The translations under genes and the position numbers were made by a program. Positions 1-8,091 of a DNA stretch of 46,117 nt are shown here, piece by piece; the stretch's first letter is position 1; each line of letters begins with the position of its first letter. The stretch is from Burkholderiales bacterium. GTDB taxonomy: Bacteria; Pseudomonadota; Gammaproteobacteria; Burkholderiales; Eutrophovitaceae. The DNA is taken from contig JAOEKQ010000011.1 in the NCBI GenBank assembly GCA_028379895.1, forward strand, positions 1 through 46,117, read 5' to 3'. The notes under the pieces are model-generated. The model worked only from the letters and a program-made list of their open reading frames with translations, was not told where the DNA came from and did no database searches.

Positions 1-683
1 TCAGATCCAGCTTCAACTTCTTCTTCCAACAATGCTTCTCGATCGGTAGAAACTGAATTCAAAACTGCCTCTAACTCGGCCTGTGGGATCTTCACGGGTG
101 TACTGATCACGCCACTCGTCGGATCAATCGTCACTCCAAAACCAGGGTTGGTCACAAACTGCGTCGAGATATCGTTTGCGACCTCAATCCGTCCATTTAA
201 AAGTGCAACGGTGGTGTCAGTTGCACCAATCTGGCCTATAAACTCTGTGCCCCGAACACCAATGGTAGCCACCGGCGTTTCAACATTTACTTTCTCAGGC
301 GCCTTGGTTGCGACCTTACCGGAAATAAACCTAAACGTACCCTTAGTAACCTTTAATGCAACCTCGTCATCATCACCATTAAATACAAACTTATCTAAAA
401 CAAGCTCCGCTTTTTGACCAATATTAATCGCCGTTTGGTCCATCAAAAGTACCTGGGCACGACTTGAGCTACCGGTCAATATTTTATCGTTTTCATAAAC
501 AGCAGAACCCGGCTTAACTTCAATAATCTCTCCACCACGCTCAATCGAAACAGTTCCAATGACCGCTGCAATTGCGCCTATCTTATCCGCCGCTATCGCT
601 TGGCTTGCCACCAAGCACATTAGAAACAGAACAAGAAAAAACCCTTTGGTTCTTTGAGCGATATAGGCCATTTGCTGATGCAT
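1..683 (-). CDS. FecR-domain secreted protein, C-terminus off the left edge
   Basis: The N-terminus has a basic stretch and a hydrophobic core ending 'SQAIA', a likely Sec signal peptide. A FecR-like domain follows, with 'GAIAAVIGTVSIERGG', 'LLMDQTAINIG' and the hallmark 'ATIGVRGTEFIG'. FecR domains in stand-alone exported proteins are thought to bind ligands or partners in the envelope; no anti-sigma transmembrane layout is visible here. It starts 2 bp after the stop of the TPR/barrel gene and is third in an apparent operon with that gene and a CHASE2 cyclase. The start is uncertain: ATG at 683, or ATG at 671, which lies 12 nt after an AGGA. The frame is open to base 1, so the protein is partial. 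Confidence 0.8.
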   Translation of the reverse strand, partial: MHQQMAYIAQRTKGFFLVLFLMCLVASQAIAADKIGAIAAVIGTVSIERGGEIIEVKPGSAVYENDKILTGSSSRAQVLLMDQTAINIGQKAELVLDKFVFNGDDDEVALKVTKGTFRFISGKVATKAPEKVNVETPVATIGVRGTEFIGQIGATDTTVALLNGRIEVANDISTQFVTNPGFGVTIDPTSGVISTPVKIPQAELEAVLNSVSTDREALLEEEVEAGS

Positions 684-685
684 TC

Positions 686-2335
686 CTAAAATACCCATGT
701 AAGTGCTAAGTTAGCGTCGCGAGTGTTCGTATCAAAATTTAAAATATTAGAATCTGTTTCTGTCTCTGAGAAGGTAAGCGCTACCATTGGTATTTTTTTA
801 TTTGGTGGTCCAGGCTTACGCCAATTAAAGGCAACGGTCCAATTAAACGAATCATCTTCACGAGTAAGATCAGAAACGGTGGTATCTGGCCCGTCCCGGC
901 CAGTCTCAGTCTCTTTTAAGGTCAAGCTACCCGTCCACTGTGAATTGATTGGTGCTGACATACCCATCGAGTAAGTGAAGACATCTGTCGAATCCTGATC
1001 GACTTTCGCCTTTGTCAAAACATAAGTCATATTTGGTAGGAAAATAATTTTTCCACCAAAAGGATCGTAAGAACCTTTAAGACCCAAACCGTAAGCATCA
1101 CCCGTCTTATTAGATGTCGCTGCGGACTGAAAAACGTTATGCGTCACATCAGCCGAGCCAGATAAGCTGCCCTTTTGATTACGCACAAACATTTTGATCC
1201 CGCCGACCTTGTACGATTTGGACAAACTGACGCGACCCAAATCCACATCCGTAAGAGTAAAAGAAACAGAATCACCCGTGGCCAACCAGTTATACCCCAA
1301 ACTAAGCAATGCAATGCGCATCCTGAGCGCAGCCTGCGTCTGAAAATCTTTATTGATAATGGTCAAGCCACCCGTAATCGCTTGAGGGTCTTGGTAAGGT
1401 AGGGCGTATTGATAATTCAAACCCAATAACGACTGCTCGTAATACTCGGTAACCTCATCTCCCGCATCAAAGAGTGTCCCCGGAAATGCAGCTACCAAGG
1501 AATTTCCGCTTTCAGAAATACTCAATGGATTATCCGCTCGGCCCCAAGTGTAACCAGCAATTTTTGTCCACGTATGTGGTGAACGCATATCTTCAAGCTG
1601 AGCCAGCAACGAGACCGCTTGAGCCTTTTCCTGCTCAGGAATCGTCGGGTCAGCAACAATGCGTCTCAAGTCAGCCTCAGCCTCAGGCAAATTACCTCGC
1701 GCGATATTTAATTGGGACAGCATATCTTTTGCGAGATAATTCTCTTCGTCATATAAAAGAATCCGACTCAGCGTAGCCGAAAGCCCTTTCGTATTCCCCA
1801 TCGCCGTTTGCGCTAATGCAAGTCTAAAATTAAGTTCCGTGTTCTCAGGATCCATCAAAACTTCTAAGAAGATCTCATCCTCAGTCGCTTTCGGTATTGC
1901 ATTAGCAACAACCTGCACCATTTGTTGCATTTTTCCCATTTGTTCAGGCTGCAAACGCACAAACCGCAACGCATAACGAACTGTAACTAAAGTCTCCGCG
2001 TGTCTACCGGTGTTCGCAAGCGCTGCTATATATAAACTCAATCGATCAAAACGCTCCTCGAGGTCTACCGAATTCCAATCTCTGAGCGCTCGCACCACGT
2101 CATCAAATTGACGACACGCAAACGCGCTCTTTGCTTGACCAATTGAGACTTGTTCTTCAAGCGTCATCGGACAATCTTCAAGAACCACCTCTTCTTGATT
2201 AATTTGTGCCGCTGGTTCAGCTGCTATCTCTTCGGGAGTCACCGGCTCTTCTGGGACTGATGTCTCTTGAGCGTTAACATTATTAAAAAAAACGCTTACA
2301 CAAATCCCAAAACACAATATTATTAATCGATTCAA
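686..2335 (-). CDS. TPR-containing outer-membrane beta-barrel protein
   Basis: This 549-aa protein starts with a signal peptide ending 'NNVNAQ', then an acidic Pro/Glu-rich linker. Residues about 55-250 are helical and TPR-like ('AETLVTVRYALRF', 'LNFRLALAQTAMGN', 'GNLPEAEADLRRI'). The C-terminal half (about 255-549) has alternating polar/hydrophobic strands and ends in 'WVF', the terminal aromatic typical of outer-membrane barrels. Translation most likely starts at TTG 2335, because AAGAAAGG lies 6 nt upstream and no nearby in-frame ATG is better placed. It sits 12 bp downstream of the cyclase gene and 2 bp upstream of the FecR gene. The role is inferred: an envelope component working with the FecR protein and the cyclase. 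No precise family name is claimed. Confidence 0.75.
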   Translation of the reverse strand: MNRLIILCFGICVSVFFNNVNAQETSVPEEPVTPEEIAAEPAAQINQEEVVLEDCPMTLEEQVSIGQAKSAFACRQFDDVVRALRDWNSVDLEERFDRLSLYIAALANTGRHAETLVTVRYALRFVRLQPEQMGKMQQMVQVVANAIPKATEDEIFLEVLMDPENTELNFRLALAQTAMGNTKGLSATLSRILLYDEENYLAKDMLSQLNIARGNLPEAEADLRRIVADPTIPEQEKAQAVSLLAQLEDMRSPHTWTKIAGYTWGRADNPLSISESGNSLVAAFPGTLFDAGDEVTEYYEQSLLGLNYQYALPYQDPQAITGGLTIINKDFQTQAALRMRIALLSLGYNWLATGDSVSFTLTDVDLGRVSLSKSYKVGGIKMFVRNQKGSLSGSADVTHNVFQSAATSNKTGDAYGLGLKGSYDPFGGKIIFLPNMTYVLTKAKVDQDSTDVFTYSMGMSAPINSQWTGSLTLKETETGRDGPDTTVSDLTREDDSFNWTVAFNWRKPGPPNKKIPMVALTFSETETDSNILNFDTNTRDANLALTWVF

Positions 2336-2347
2336 AACTAACCTTTC

Positions 2348-4528
2348 TTACTTTGTCGTCATTTCCCGGACTGCCGAGATCTTATTATCAAAACGATAAA
2401 CCACTTGGTCCAGTAGCTCAGCGGGATAACTATTAGTCTCTTGCAAACGATTTAGAACGGTTTCCACCTCATCCCAAGCCTCTCGCTCAATAAGTCCCAT
2501 TATCGTATTATGATCCGCGCACCAGTCGGTAATATAATTCTTATGTGGAATGATACCGTAGATTGCGACAGGAATGCTTTTGCCTTTAACAATCACATGA
2601 TCAAGTAGCACAACCTCGGCATCAGATGGCGGCTCGTCAAGGACATTGTAGGTTGATTCCCCGATGACAATTGGGACACCGTAAGCTTTACTTAAGCCCT
2701 CTAATCGTGAACCAAGATTAATTGCGTCGCCCAAACAAGAATAATCAAAGCGTTGCTCCGAACCCAAGTTGCCCACTGTTACTTCCCCTGTATTGAGTCC
2801 AATACCGATTTTCAATGGCTCAGAAATACGACCACTTCCAATTAACTCCCTATTTAATACCTCCAATGCAATCATCATTTTAATAGCGGCTTCACACCCT
2901 ATTCTTGGATGATTGGGAACGTCGACAGGCGCATTCCAAAACGCCATGATCGCGTCTCCCATGTATTTATCGATCGTACCTTTTTGATCCATAATTTCAT
3001 GCGTTAAAGGCGTTAACAAATCATTCAGCAATACCGTAAGCTCCTCGGGTTTATCTTTATACCCCTCCGACATCGTGGTGAATCCACGAATATCTGCGAA
3101 AAGAACAGTAATTTCGCGACGCTCCCCGCCCAACTTCAACTTATCGGGATCCTTACTTAGCTCCGCTACAAGGTCCGGTGACAAATAGGTTGAAAATGCT
3201 TTACGGATCTGTCCTCGTTCAGATTCTGTTCTTAACAAACTCACTGCAGTTGACGAGACGAATGCGGTTAATCCAAACATCGCACCGAGCGACCAATCAA
3301 ATAAATAGCCACCCTTGGAAAACCACAAAAATCCCGACCCTATAAAAGAACCCATCAAAACTATAAAAATCGCAGGAGAAACGATGCCACCACATTTGAG
3401 CGCGACAACAACGCAAACAATCGATAACAGGATTGCGCCTAGCCACTCGGCACCCTCAACGACCGAATTACGGATCACATACTCTTCTGCAAAAATCTGT
3501 TTCAGCGCTGCCACATGCAACGCTGGACCTGGAACATTCAGGCCTGCGGGTGTGTCGTGAAAGTCCATCAACCCAGTAGCGGTTGGTCCAAGCACAATGA
3601 CGCTACCTTCGATTTCCGCATCATGTAAGCCATCGAGTACACCGGTCAGAGGTAACCCCGGCAGACTTTTTGGGATATAGCGTGGCACTACCTGCATTTC
3701 TCCTCGGTCATCCACCGGGATTTCATAAGCACCAACTTTGACAGTTTCAATAACGGCGTCATCGCCCGCAAAACCTTTAACAAGAATCGTAGATGCTTGT
3801 TGTTGGTTCGCTAACATGGACAAAAATAAACTTGGATATACGGACTCACCTACTCGAATCATTAGAGGAATGCGTCTAAGCATGCCATCCGCGTCTGGGC
3901 GCACAGCAATATGCCCCACTGTGACTCCGGACTGTTTCAATGTATCGGTTGGGGCTAATAGGCCGTTGTATGTCAGCAATGCTTCCGGCGTTGCATCAAT
4001 CCAAGCAAAGCCCATAGAGGCTTCCACGTCACCACCCTCTTTATGGCTAGCAGCTACTGCTAGAACAGACGGTGTTTGCGCAAACACATCAGACAAGAAT
4101 TGATCGTTATCAATATATCCAAACGCATTAGCAAATTGTTCTGGCTCAACCGCAACATCCGGAAAGTTCGATAAGAATTGCGTCGGTGATAAGCGGTCTG
4201 GCTCTACCAACAACAGGTCAACACCAACCACTGCGGCACCTTTTTCATAAAGGGCAATCAATATCTCACCGAGTTTATCGCGAGACCAAGGCCACTGACC
4301 AAATGCCTCAAGCGCTTCATCATCAATTTGCACCAGTCTAGCTTTAGACGTTTCAGAAGATTCAACCTCAACTTCTAGCGATTGGTAACCATCAAGGATT
4401 GATAAACGTAACTTCTCAAAAACTGCACCAGGATCAGCCAGCCTCAAAACCAACAATAATGTGCATAATGCTAACGGGATCAGAACATTGAGCCAAGGCC
4501 AAATACTTTTTGGAATTATTTTCATCAT
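2348..4528 (-). CDS. CHASE2-domain class III adenylate cyclase
   Basis: This 726-aa inner-membrane sensor should make cAMP from ATP. One N-terminal membrane helix (about 12-30) precedes a CHASE2 extracytoplasmic domain (about 40-345, with 'QIDDEALEAFGQWPWSR' and 'VGVDLLLVEPD'). Three membrane helices follow (about 360-435), then a class III cyclase domain (about 470-665). Catalytic residues are all visible: metal Asp479 ('FADIRGFT') and Asp525 ('GDAIMAFW'), base-selecting Lys521 and Asp595 ('FDYS'), and transition-state Asn604 and Arg608 ('DAINLGSRLE'). The Lys/Asp pair favours ATP over GTP. It is first in the operon with the barrel and FecR proteins, behind a terminator at 4572-4620. ATG 4525 is an equally possible start. 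The signal sensed is unknown. Confidence 0.93.
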   Translation of the reverse strand: MMKIIPKSIWPWLNVLIPLALCTLLLVLRLADPGAVFEKLRLSILDGYQSLEVEVESSETSKARLVQIDDEALEAFGQWPWSRDKLGEILIALYEKGAAVVGVDLLLVEPDRLSPTQFLSNFPDVAVEPEQFANAFGYIDNDQFLSDVFAQTPSVLAVAASHKEGGDVEASMGFAWIDATPEALLTYNGLLAPTDTLKQSGVTVGHIAVRPDADGMLRRIPLMIRVGESVYPSLFLSMLANQQQASTILVKGFAGDDAVIETVKVGAYEIPVDDRGEMQVVPRYIPKSLPGLPLTGVLDGLHDAEIEGSVIVLGPTATGLMDFHDTPAGLNVPGPALHVAALKQIFAEEYVIRNSVVEGAEWLGAILLSIVCVVVALKCGGIVSPAIFIVLMGSFIGSGFLWFSKGGYLFDWSLGAMFGLTAFVSSTAVSLLRTESERGQIRKAFSTYLSPDLVAELSKDPDKLKLGGERREITVLFADIRGFTTMSEGYKDKPEELTVLLNDLLTPLTHEIMDQKGTIDKYMGDAIMAFWNAPVDVPNHPRIGCEAAIKMMIALEVLNRELIGSGRISEPLKIGIGLNTGEVTVGNLGSEQRFDYSCLGDAINLGSRLEGLSKAYGVPIVIGESTYNVLDEPPSDAEVVLLDHVIVKGKSIPVAIYGIIPHKNYITDWCADHNTIMGLIEREAWDEVETVLNRLQETNSYPAELLDQVVYRFDNKISAVREMTTK

Positions 4529-4571
4529 TAAGGCCCGTCCACTAAATTAAGTCCCGCATTTATTGATCTGT

Positions 4572-4620
4572 AAAAAAACGCACTTAACTCTGGTTACAGC
4601 ATAACAGGTTAATAAGTGCG
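4572..4620 (-). terminator. Rho-independent terminator after the catabolic operon
   Basis: Read on the minus strand, CGCACTTA (4620-4613) pairs perfectly with TAAGTGCG (4586-4579). A run of seven T follows (4578-4572). The loop is long (26 nt) and could hold minor internal pairing. It starts 19 bp after the stop of the esterase gene (4639) and ends before the cyclase start at 4528, so it separates the two operons. Confidence 0.7.
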
Positions 4621-4638
4621 CACTTTCGTGTGACTTTA

Positions 4639-5583
4639 TTATGCCTTTTCAAAACTTAATTTAAGATGCATTGCAGATTCGTCTATGGCATCTTTAGCCC
4701 TATCCAGCACACCGCCCATCAAGTAAAAGCCATGAATCATGCCCTCATAATTAGACAAGCGTACCTGATTGCCCGCTTCAATAAGTGCTCGCGCATAATC
4801 AATGCCTTCGTCCCGCAATGGATCGTATCCAGCAACAATCACTAAAGCTGGAGGTAGAGAGGATAGATCATCTGCTTCCAATGGCGCATATCGTGGATCT
4901 CGTACATCTTTAGACGAACGTAAATACTGCTTATAAAACCATGTAATCGTTTTTCGTGTGAGTAAGTAGCCCTCTGCGAACTCGTGGTGAGATCGGGTTT
5001 CTGGCTCAGGAGCCACACACGGATAAATTAACAGCTGAAAGCATACTTTTAGTTTGCCTTTATCTCTAGCTAATAACGCTACTGCTGCGGCTAAATTACC
5101 TCCAGCGCTATCTCCTCCAACCGCGATCTTAGCTTTGTCGCCTCCTAGCTCCGCGATGTGTTTTGCGACCCACGTTAATGCAAATTCACAATCGATAACC
5201 GCAGCCGGAAACTTATGCTCGGGTGCTAATCGGTAGTCAACAGCAACCACAATGCAGTCGGCCTGGTTTGACAACGCTCGGCATGCAGAATCATGCGAGT
5301 CGAGATCTCCAATGACGAAACCGCCACCGTGATACCAAACCAAAACAGGCAGAAGTTCCCCCATACTCATTGCGCGCGGCGTATAAACCCTTATACCAAT
5401 AGCCCCTAATGGACCCTCAATTTTTAGGTCTTCGACCCTCCAAATCGCTACTTCCAGCTTCGCCCTTGCAGTTCTTTTTAAGTATTCTGTTCTCGCAACA
5501 TCAGGCGTGAGCTCCCACATTTCAGGGACTCCGGCAGCCTTTACTGCATCCAATAATTTCCTCGCTTGGCTGTCTAAAGGCAT
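4639..5583 (-). CDS. HSL-family alpha/beta hydrolase (carboxylesterase)
   Basis: This 314-aa cytoplasmic enzyme belongs to the hormone-sensitive-lipase/acetyl-esterase family. It has the oxyanion-hole motif 'HGGGFVIGD' (about 85), nucleophile elbow 'GDSAGGN' (about 157), acid 'DPLRDEG' (about 254) and catalytic 'HGFYLM' (about 284). Length is normal for the family. It is the last gene of the liv/beta-oxidation operon, 5 bp after the thioesterase gene, and is followed by a terminator. In this setting it may release a carboxylic acid or alcohol from an ester or lactone substrate, but the substrate cannot be read from the sequence. Confidence 0.9.
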   Translation of the reverse strand: MPLDSQARKLLDAVKAAGVPEMWELTPDVARTEYLKRTARAKLEVAIWRVEDLKIEGPLGAIGIRVYTPRAMSMGELLPVLVWYHGGGFVIGDLDSHDSACRALSNQADCIVVAVDYRLAPEHKFPAAVIDCEFALTWVAKHIAELGGDKAKIAVGGDSAGGNLAAAVALLARDKGKLKVCFQLLIYPCVAPEPETRSHHEFAEGYLLTRKTITWFYKQYLRSSKDVRDPRYAPLEADDLSSLPPALVIVAGYDPLRDEGIDYARALIEAGNQVRLSNYEGMIHGFYLMGGVLDRAKDAIDESAMHLKLSFEKA

Positions 5584-5588
5584 CGTAT

Positions 5589-5996
5589 TTATTCTTTCGG
5601 ATATTTGAGTTTGAACGTTCCACTTGCTTTTGCCGCCAAGGGTCCATCCCCGTTAAAGACCTCTCCCTCAACAAAGATCAATGTTCGACCAGTACGTATC
5701 GCATGAGCGTGCGCGCGAAGTTTTTCAGTAGCTATTTGAAGAAAATTAGTTTTCAGCTCAATCGTAATCGCACCAGAGGCCTCTGAATCTAGAGATTTTG
5801 CGCTTAAACCCATCACCATATCTAATACACTGAGGATAACCCCTCCATGCGCAGCATCCCATGAGTTCAGGTGTTCCTCTTTTAGCTCAAGTGTGATTTC
5901 AGCCTCACCATGCTCCACGCGACTAGCCCTAACACCTAAGTGCTCCGCAAAAGGAATATGAAAATCAATACCAGATAAATGGTCTTTATCAGACAT
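5589..5996 (-). CDS. PaaI/hotdog-fold acyl-CoA thioesterase
   Basis: This 135-aa single-domain hotdog protein has the PaaI-type active-site segment 'AAHGGVILSVLDMVMG' (about 49-64), in which the HGG turn and the following Asp are the usual catalytic features. The C-terminal strand 'LAAKASGTFKLKY' is also typical. Such enzymes hydrolyse acyl- or aryl-CoA esters and free trapped CoA when a pathway stalls. It lies 38 bp after the SDR gene and 5 bp before the esterase gene, so it is co-transcribed with the degradation genes. The natural CoA ester is unknown. Confidence 0.9.
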   Translation of the reverse strand: MSDKDHLSGIDFHIPFAEHLGVRASRVEHGEAEITLELKEEHLNSWDAAHGGVILSVLDMVMGLSAKSLDSEASGAITIELKTNFLQIATEKLRAHAHAIRTGRTLIFVEGEVFNGDGPLAAKASGTFKLKYPKE

Positions 5997-6034
5997 GATG
6001 CATTAAGTCGTTCATCTACTATTCTGATAATCGA

Positions 6035-6811
6035 CTAGACAGCAACATAGCCTCCATCAACCGCTATGATTTGGCCAGTTAGAAATCCTGAAGCGTCGGT
6101 TGCTAGCAAAGCCGTTACGCCTTTTAAATCCTCAGAGCCACCAAATTTTCTCATCGGTGTTTGATTCATGATGTGTTCCTCAGCACGATCAATCATGCCT
6201 GCTGACATTTTTGAAGGAAAGACGCCTGGCGCTATGGCATTAACGGTAATATTGTGCTGCGCCCACTCCGCGGCAAGCGAGCGTGTAAAATTAACAACCC
6301 CGCCTTTGCTTGAGTTGTAGGCGATGGTTGGCATGAAGCCGGGCTCCGTTCCGACTAGGCCAGCAATAGAAGCGATATTAATGATCTTTCCATACTTACG
6401 CGGAATCATCGATAGTTTTCCAACGATCTGACTCAACAAAAAAGGTGCAGTAAGATTTAAGTTAATGACTTTATGCCATGCGTCTAGAGGGTGGTCCTCC
6501 GCTTTTGCACCCCATGCGGCTCCAGCATTGTTAACAACTATGTCAATTTGACCGTAACGAGACAAGATACCCTCAACCATAGGCTGAACTGAATCGGTAT
6601 CTTGCAAATCATTCACCATCGTTTTAACTTTGATTGACTGCTTCTTTAAAGAAGCCGCTGCTTCCTCAAGCTCGTTTTCCTTACGGGCTGTAATAACTAC
6701 TGTTGCACCCAGTTCACCGAGAACTTCTGCCATTTGTAAACCAAGACCACGCGAACCACCAGTGATCAAGGCAACTCTTCCCTCTAAATTTTGCAACTCT
6801 CTCAAGCTCAT
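6035..6811 (-). CDS. SDR-family NAD(P)-dependent oxidoreductase
   Basis: This classical short-chain dehydrogenase (258 aa) has the cofactor motif 'TGGSRGLG' (about 17-24), 'NNAGAAWG' (about 92), catalytic Ser in 'INIASIAG' and the 'YNSSKGG' Tyr/Lys pair. The C-terminus 'GQIIAVDGGYVAV' is normal. GAGG lies 8 nt before the ATG at 6811. It is encoded between the thiolase and the thioesterase in the same operon. It probably oxidises or reduces a hydroxyl/keto group on an acyl intermediate or on the imported substrate. FabG-like activity is possible, but the catabolic context argues against a housekeeping role. Confidence 0.92.
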   Translation of the reverse strand: MSLRELQNLEGRVALITGGSRGLGLQMAEVLGELGATVVITARKENELEEAAASLKKQSIKVKTMVNDLQDTDSVQPMVEGILSRYGQIDIVVNNAGAAWGAKAEDHPLDAWHKVINLNLTAPFLLSQIVGKLSMIPRKYGKIINIASIAGLVGTEPGFMPTIAYNSSKGGVVNFTRSLAAEWAQHNITVNAIAPGVFPSKMSAGMIDRAEEHIMNQTPMRKFGGSEDLKGVTALLATDASGFLTGQIIAVDGGYVAV

Positions 6812-6878
6812 CGAAAAAACCTCATCTCTTAACTTTATAAAATCATTTATTGATTAGAAAAAAATTACTCAGTATCGT

Positions 6879-8057
6879 CTAGTGAACAACTTCAAATAAT
6901 CCGGCGGCACCCATTCCACCACCAATACACATCGTAACAACGACAAATTTTGCACCGCGCCGACGTCCTTCAAGCAATACATGACCAACCAATCGACTAC
7001 CGCTGACGCCATAAGGATGTCCCAATGCGATCGCACCACCATTCACATTTAATCGATCATTAGGAATCCCCAGCTGGTCTTGGCAGTAGAGTACTTGAAC
7101 CGCAAATGCTTCATTAAGCTCCCACAAATCGATATCATCAACACTCAGGCCAGTTTGTTTTAACAATTTAGGCACGGCATAGATTGGGCCAATACCCATT
7201 TCATCAGGCTCTAGTCCGGCCACGGCAAAACCTCTAAAAATCCCCAGTGGCTTCAGACCACGCGACGCTGCAGCTTGATCACTCATAATCAATTGAGCTG
7301 ACGCACCATCTGAAAACTGACTTGCGTTCCCAGCAGCAATTACTCCGTTTTCGATAGCCGGTTTAATTTGTGAGATTGATTCATAAGTAGTTCCAGGCCG
7401 AATTCCCTCATCATGCTTAGCTGTCACCTCTTTAACCTGCTCCTGTCCCGTTTCTTTATCAACAATCTTCATCGTCGTTGTAATAGGAATAATTTCGTCC
7501 GAAAATAATCCCGCGTTCAACGCACGTTCAGCGCGATTTTGACTCTCGGCACCGTAACGATCTTGCGCCTCTCTCGAGATTTGATATCGCTTTGCAACGG
7601 TCTCGGCGGTTTGCAGCATCGACCAATAGATTTCCGGTTTGTTCTCATTAAGCCAAGGGTCTTCTATAAAAGATGTGTTCATCTGATTCTGAACACAAGA
7701 GATCGACTCAACACCGCCGGCGACATAAATGCCATCTTCACCGGCGAGCAGACGTTGACTGGCAAGTGCGACCGTCTGTAAACCTGATGAACAAAATCGG
7801 TTTACAGTTAAACCTGAAACGGTCACAGGCAGGCCCGCTCTGATTGCGATTTGTCGAGCAATATTTTGCCCAGTAGCACCCTCAGGGCTTGCGCACCCCA
7901 TGACGACATCATCCACTTCCTTTGGATCAATTTCTGAGCGATCAACAAGCGTCTTAACAACGTGCCCACCAAGAGTAGCCCCGTGGGTCATATTCATTGC
8001 GCCTTTCCAGCTTTTACACAGTGGTGTCCGAACTGTATCTACAATAACTGCATCCAT
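6879..8057 (-). CDS. Acetyl-CoA C-acyltransferase (thiolase), FadA-like
   Basis: This 392-aa thiolase performs the last beta-oxidation step, cleaving 3-ketoacyl-CoA with CoA. The nucleophilic Cys is in '[10 protein letters not shown]' (about 90). The 'NEAFAVQ' motif (about 315), catalytic His in '[11 protein letters not shown]' (about 348) and second Cys in '[13 protein letters not shown]' (about 378) are all intact. It lies 34 bp after the hydratase/dehydrogenase gene, the usual fadB-fadA order. A biosynthetic acetoacetyl-CoA role is possible but less likely given its neighbours. Confidence 0.94.
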   Translation of the reverse strand: MDAVIVDTVRTPLCKSWKGAMNMTHGATLGGHVVKTLVDRSEIDPKEVDDVVMGCASPEGATGQNIARQIAIRAGLPVTVSGLTVNRFCSSGLQTVALASQRLLAGEDGIYVAGGVESISCVQNQMNTSFIEDPWLNENKPEIYWSMLQTAETVAKRYQISREAQDRYGAESQNRAERALNAGLFSDEIIPITTTMKIVDKETGQEQVKEVTAKHDEGIRPGTTYESISQIKPAIENGVIAAGNASQFSDGASAQLIMSDQAAASRGLKPLGIFRGFAVAGLEPDEMGIGPIYAVPKLLKQTGLSVDDIDLWELNEAFAVQVLYCQDQLGIPNDRLNVNGGAIALGHPYGVSGSRLVGHVLLEGRRRGAKFVVVTMCIGGGMGAAGLFEVVH

Positions 8058-8091
8058 GATCGACTACTCCTGAAAAAATTTAATTTTAGAC

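Noticed and set aside
3738..4103. Plus-strand frame of 121 codons antisense to the cyclase
   Set aside because: Opposite the CHASE2 domain with no ribosome-binding site or family likeness.
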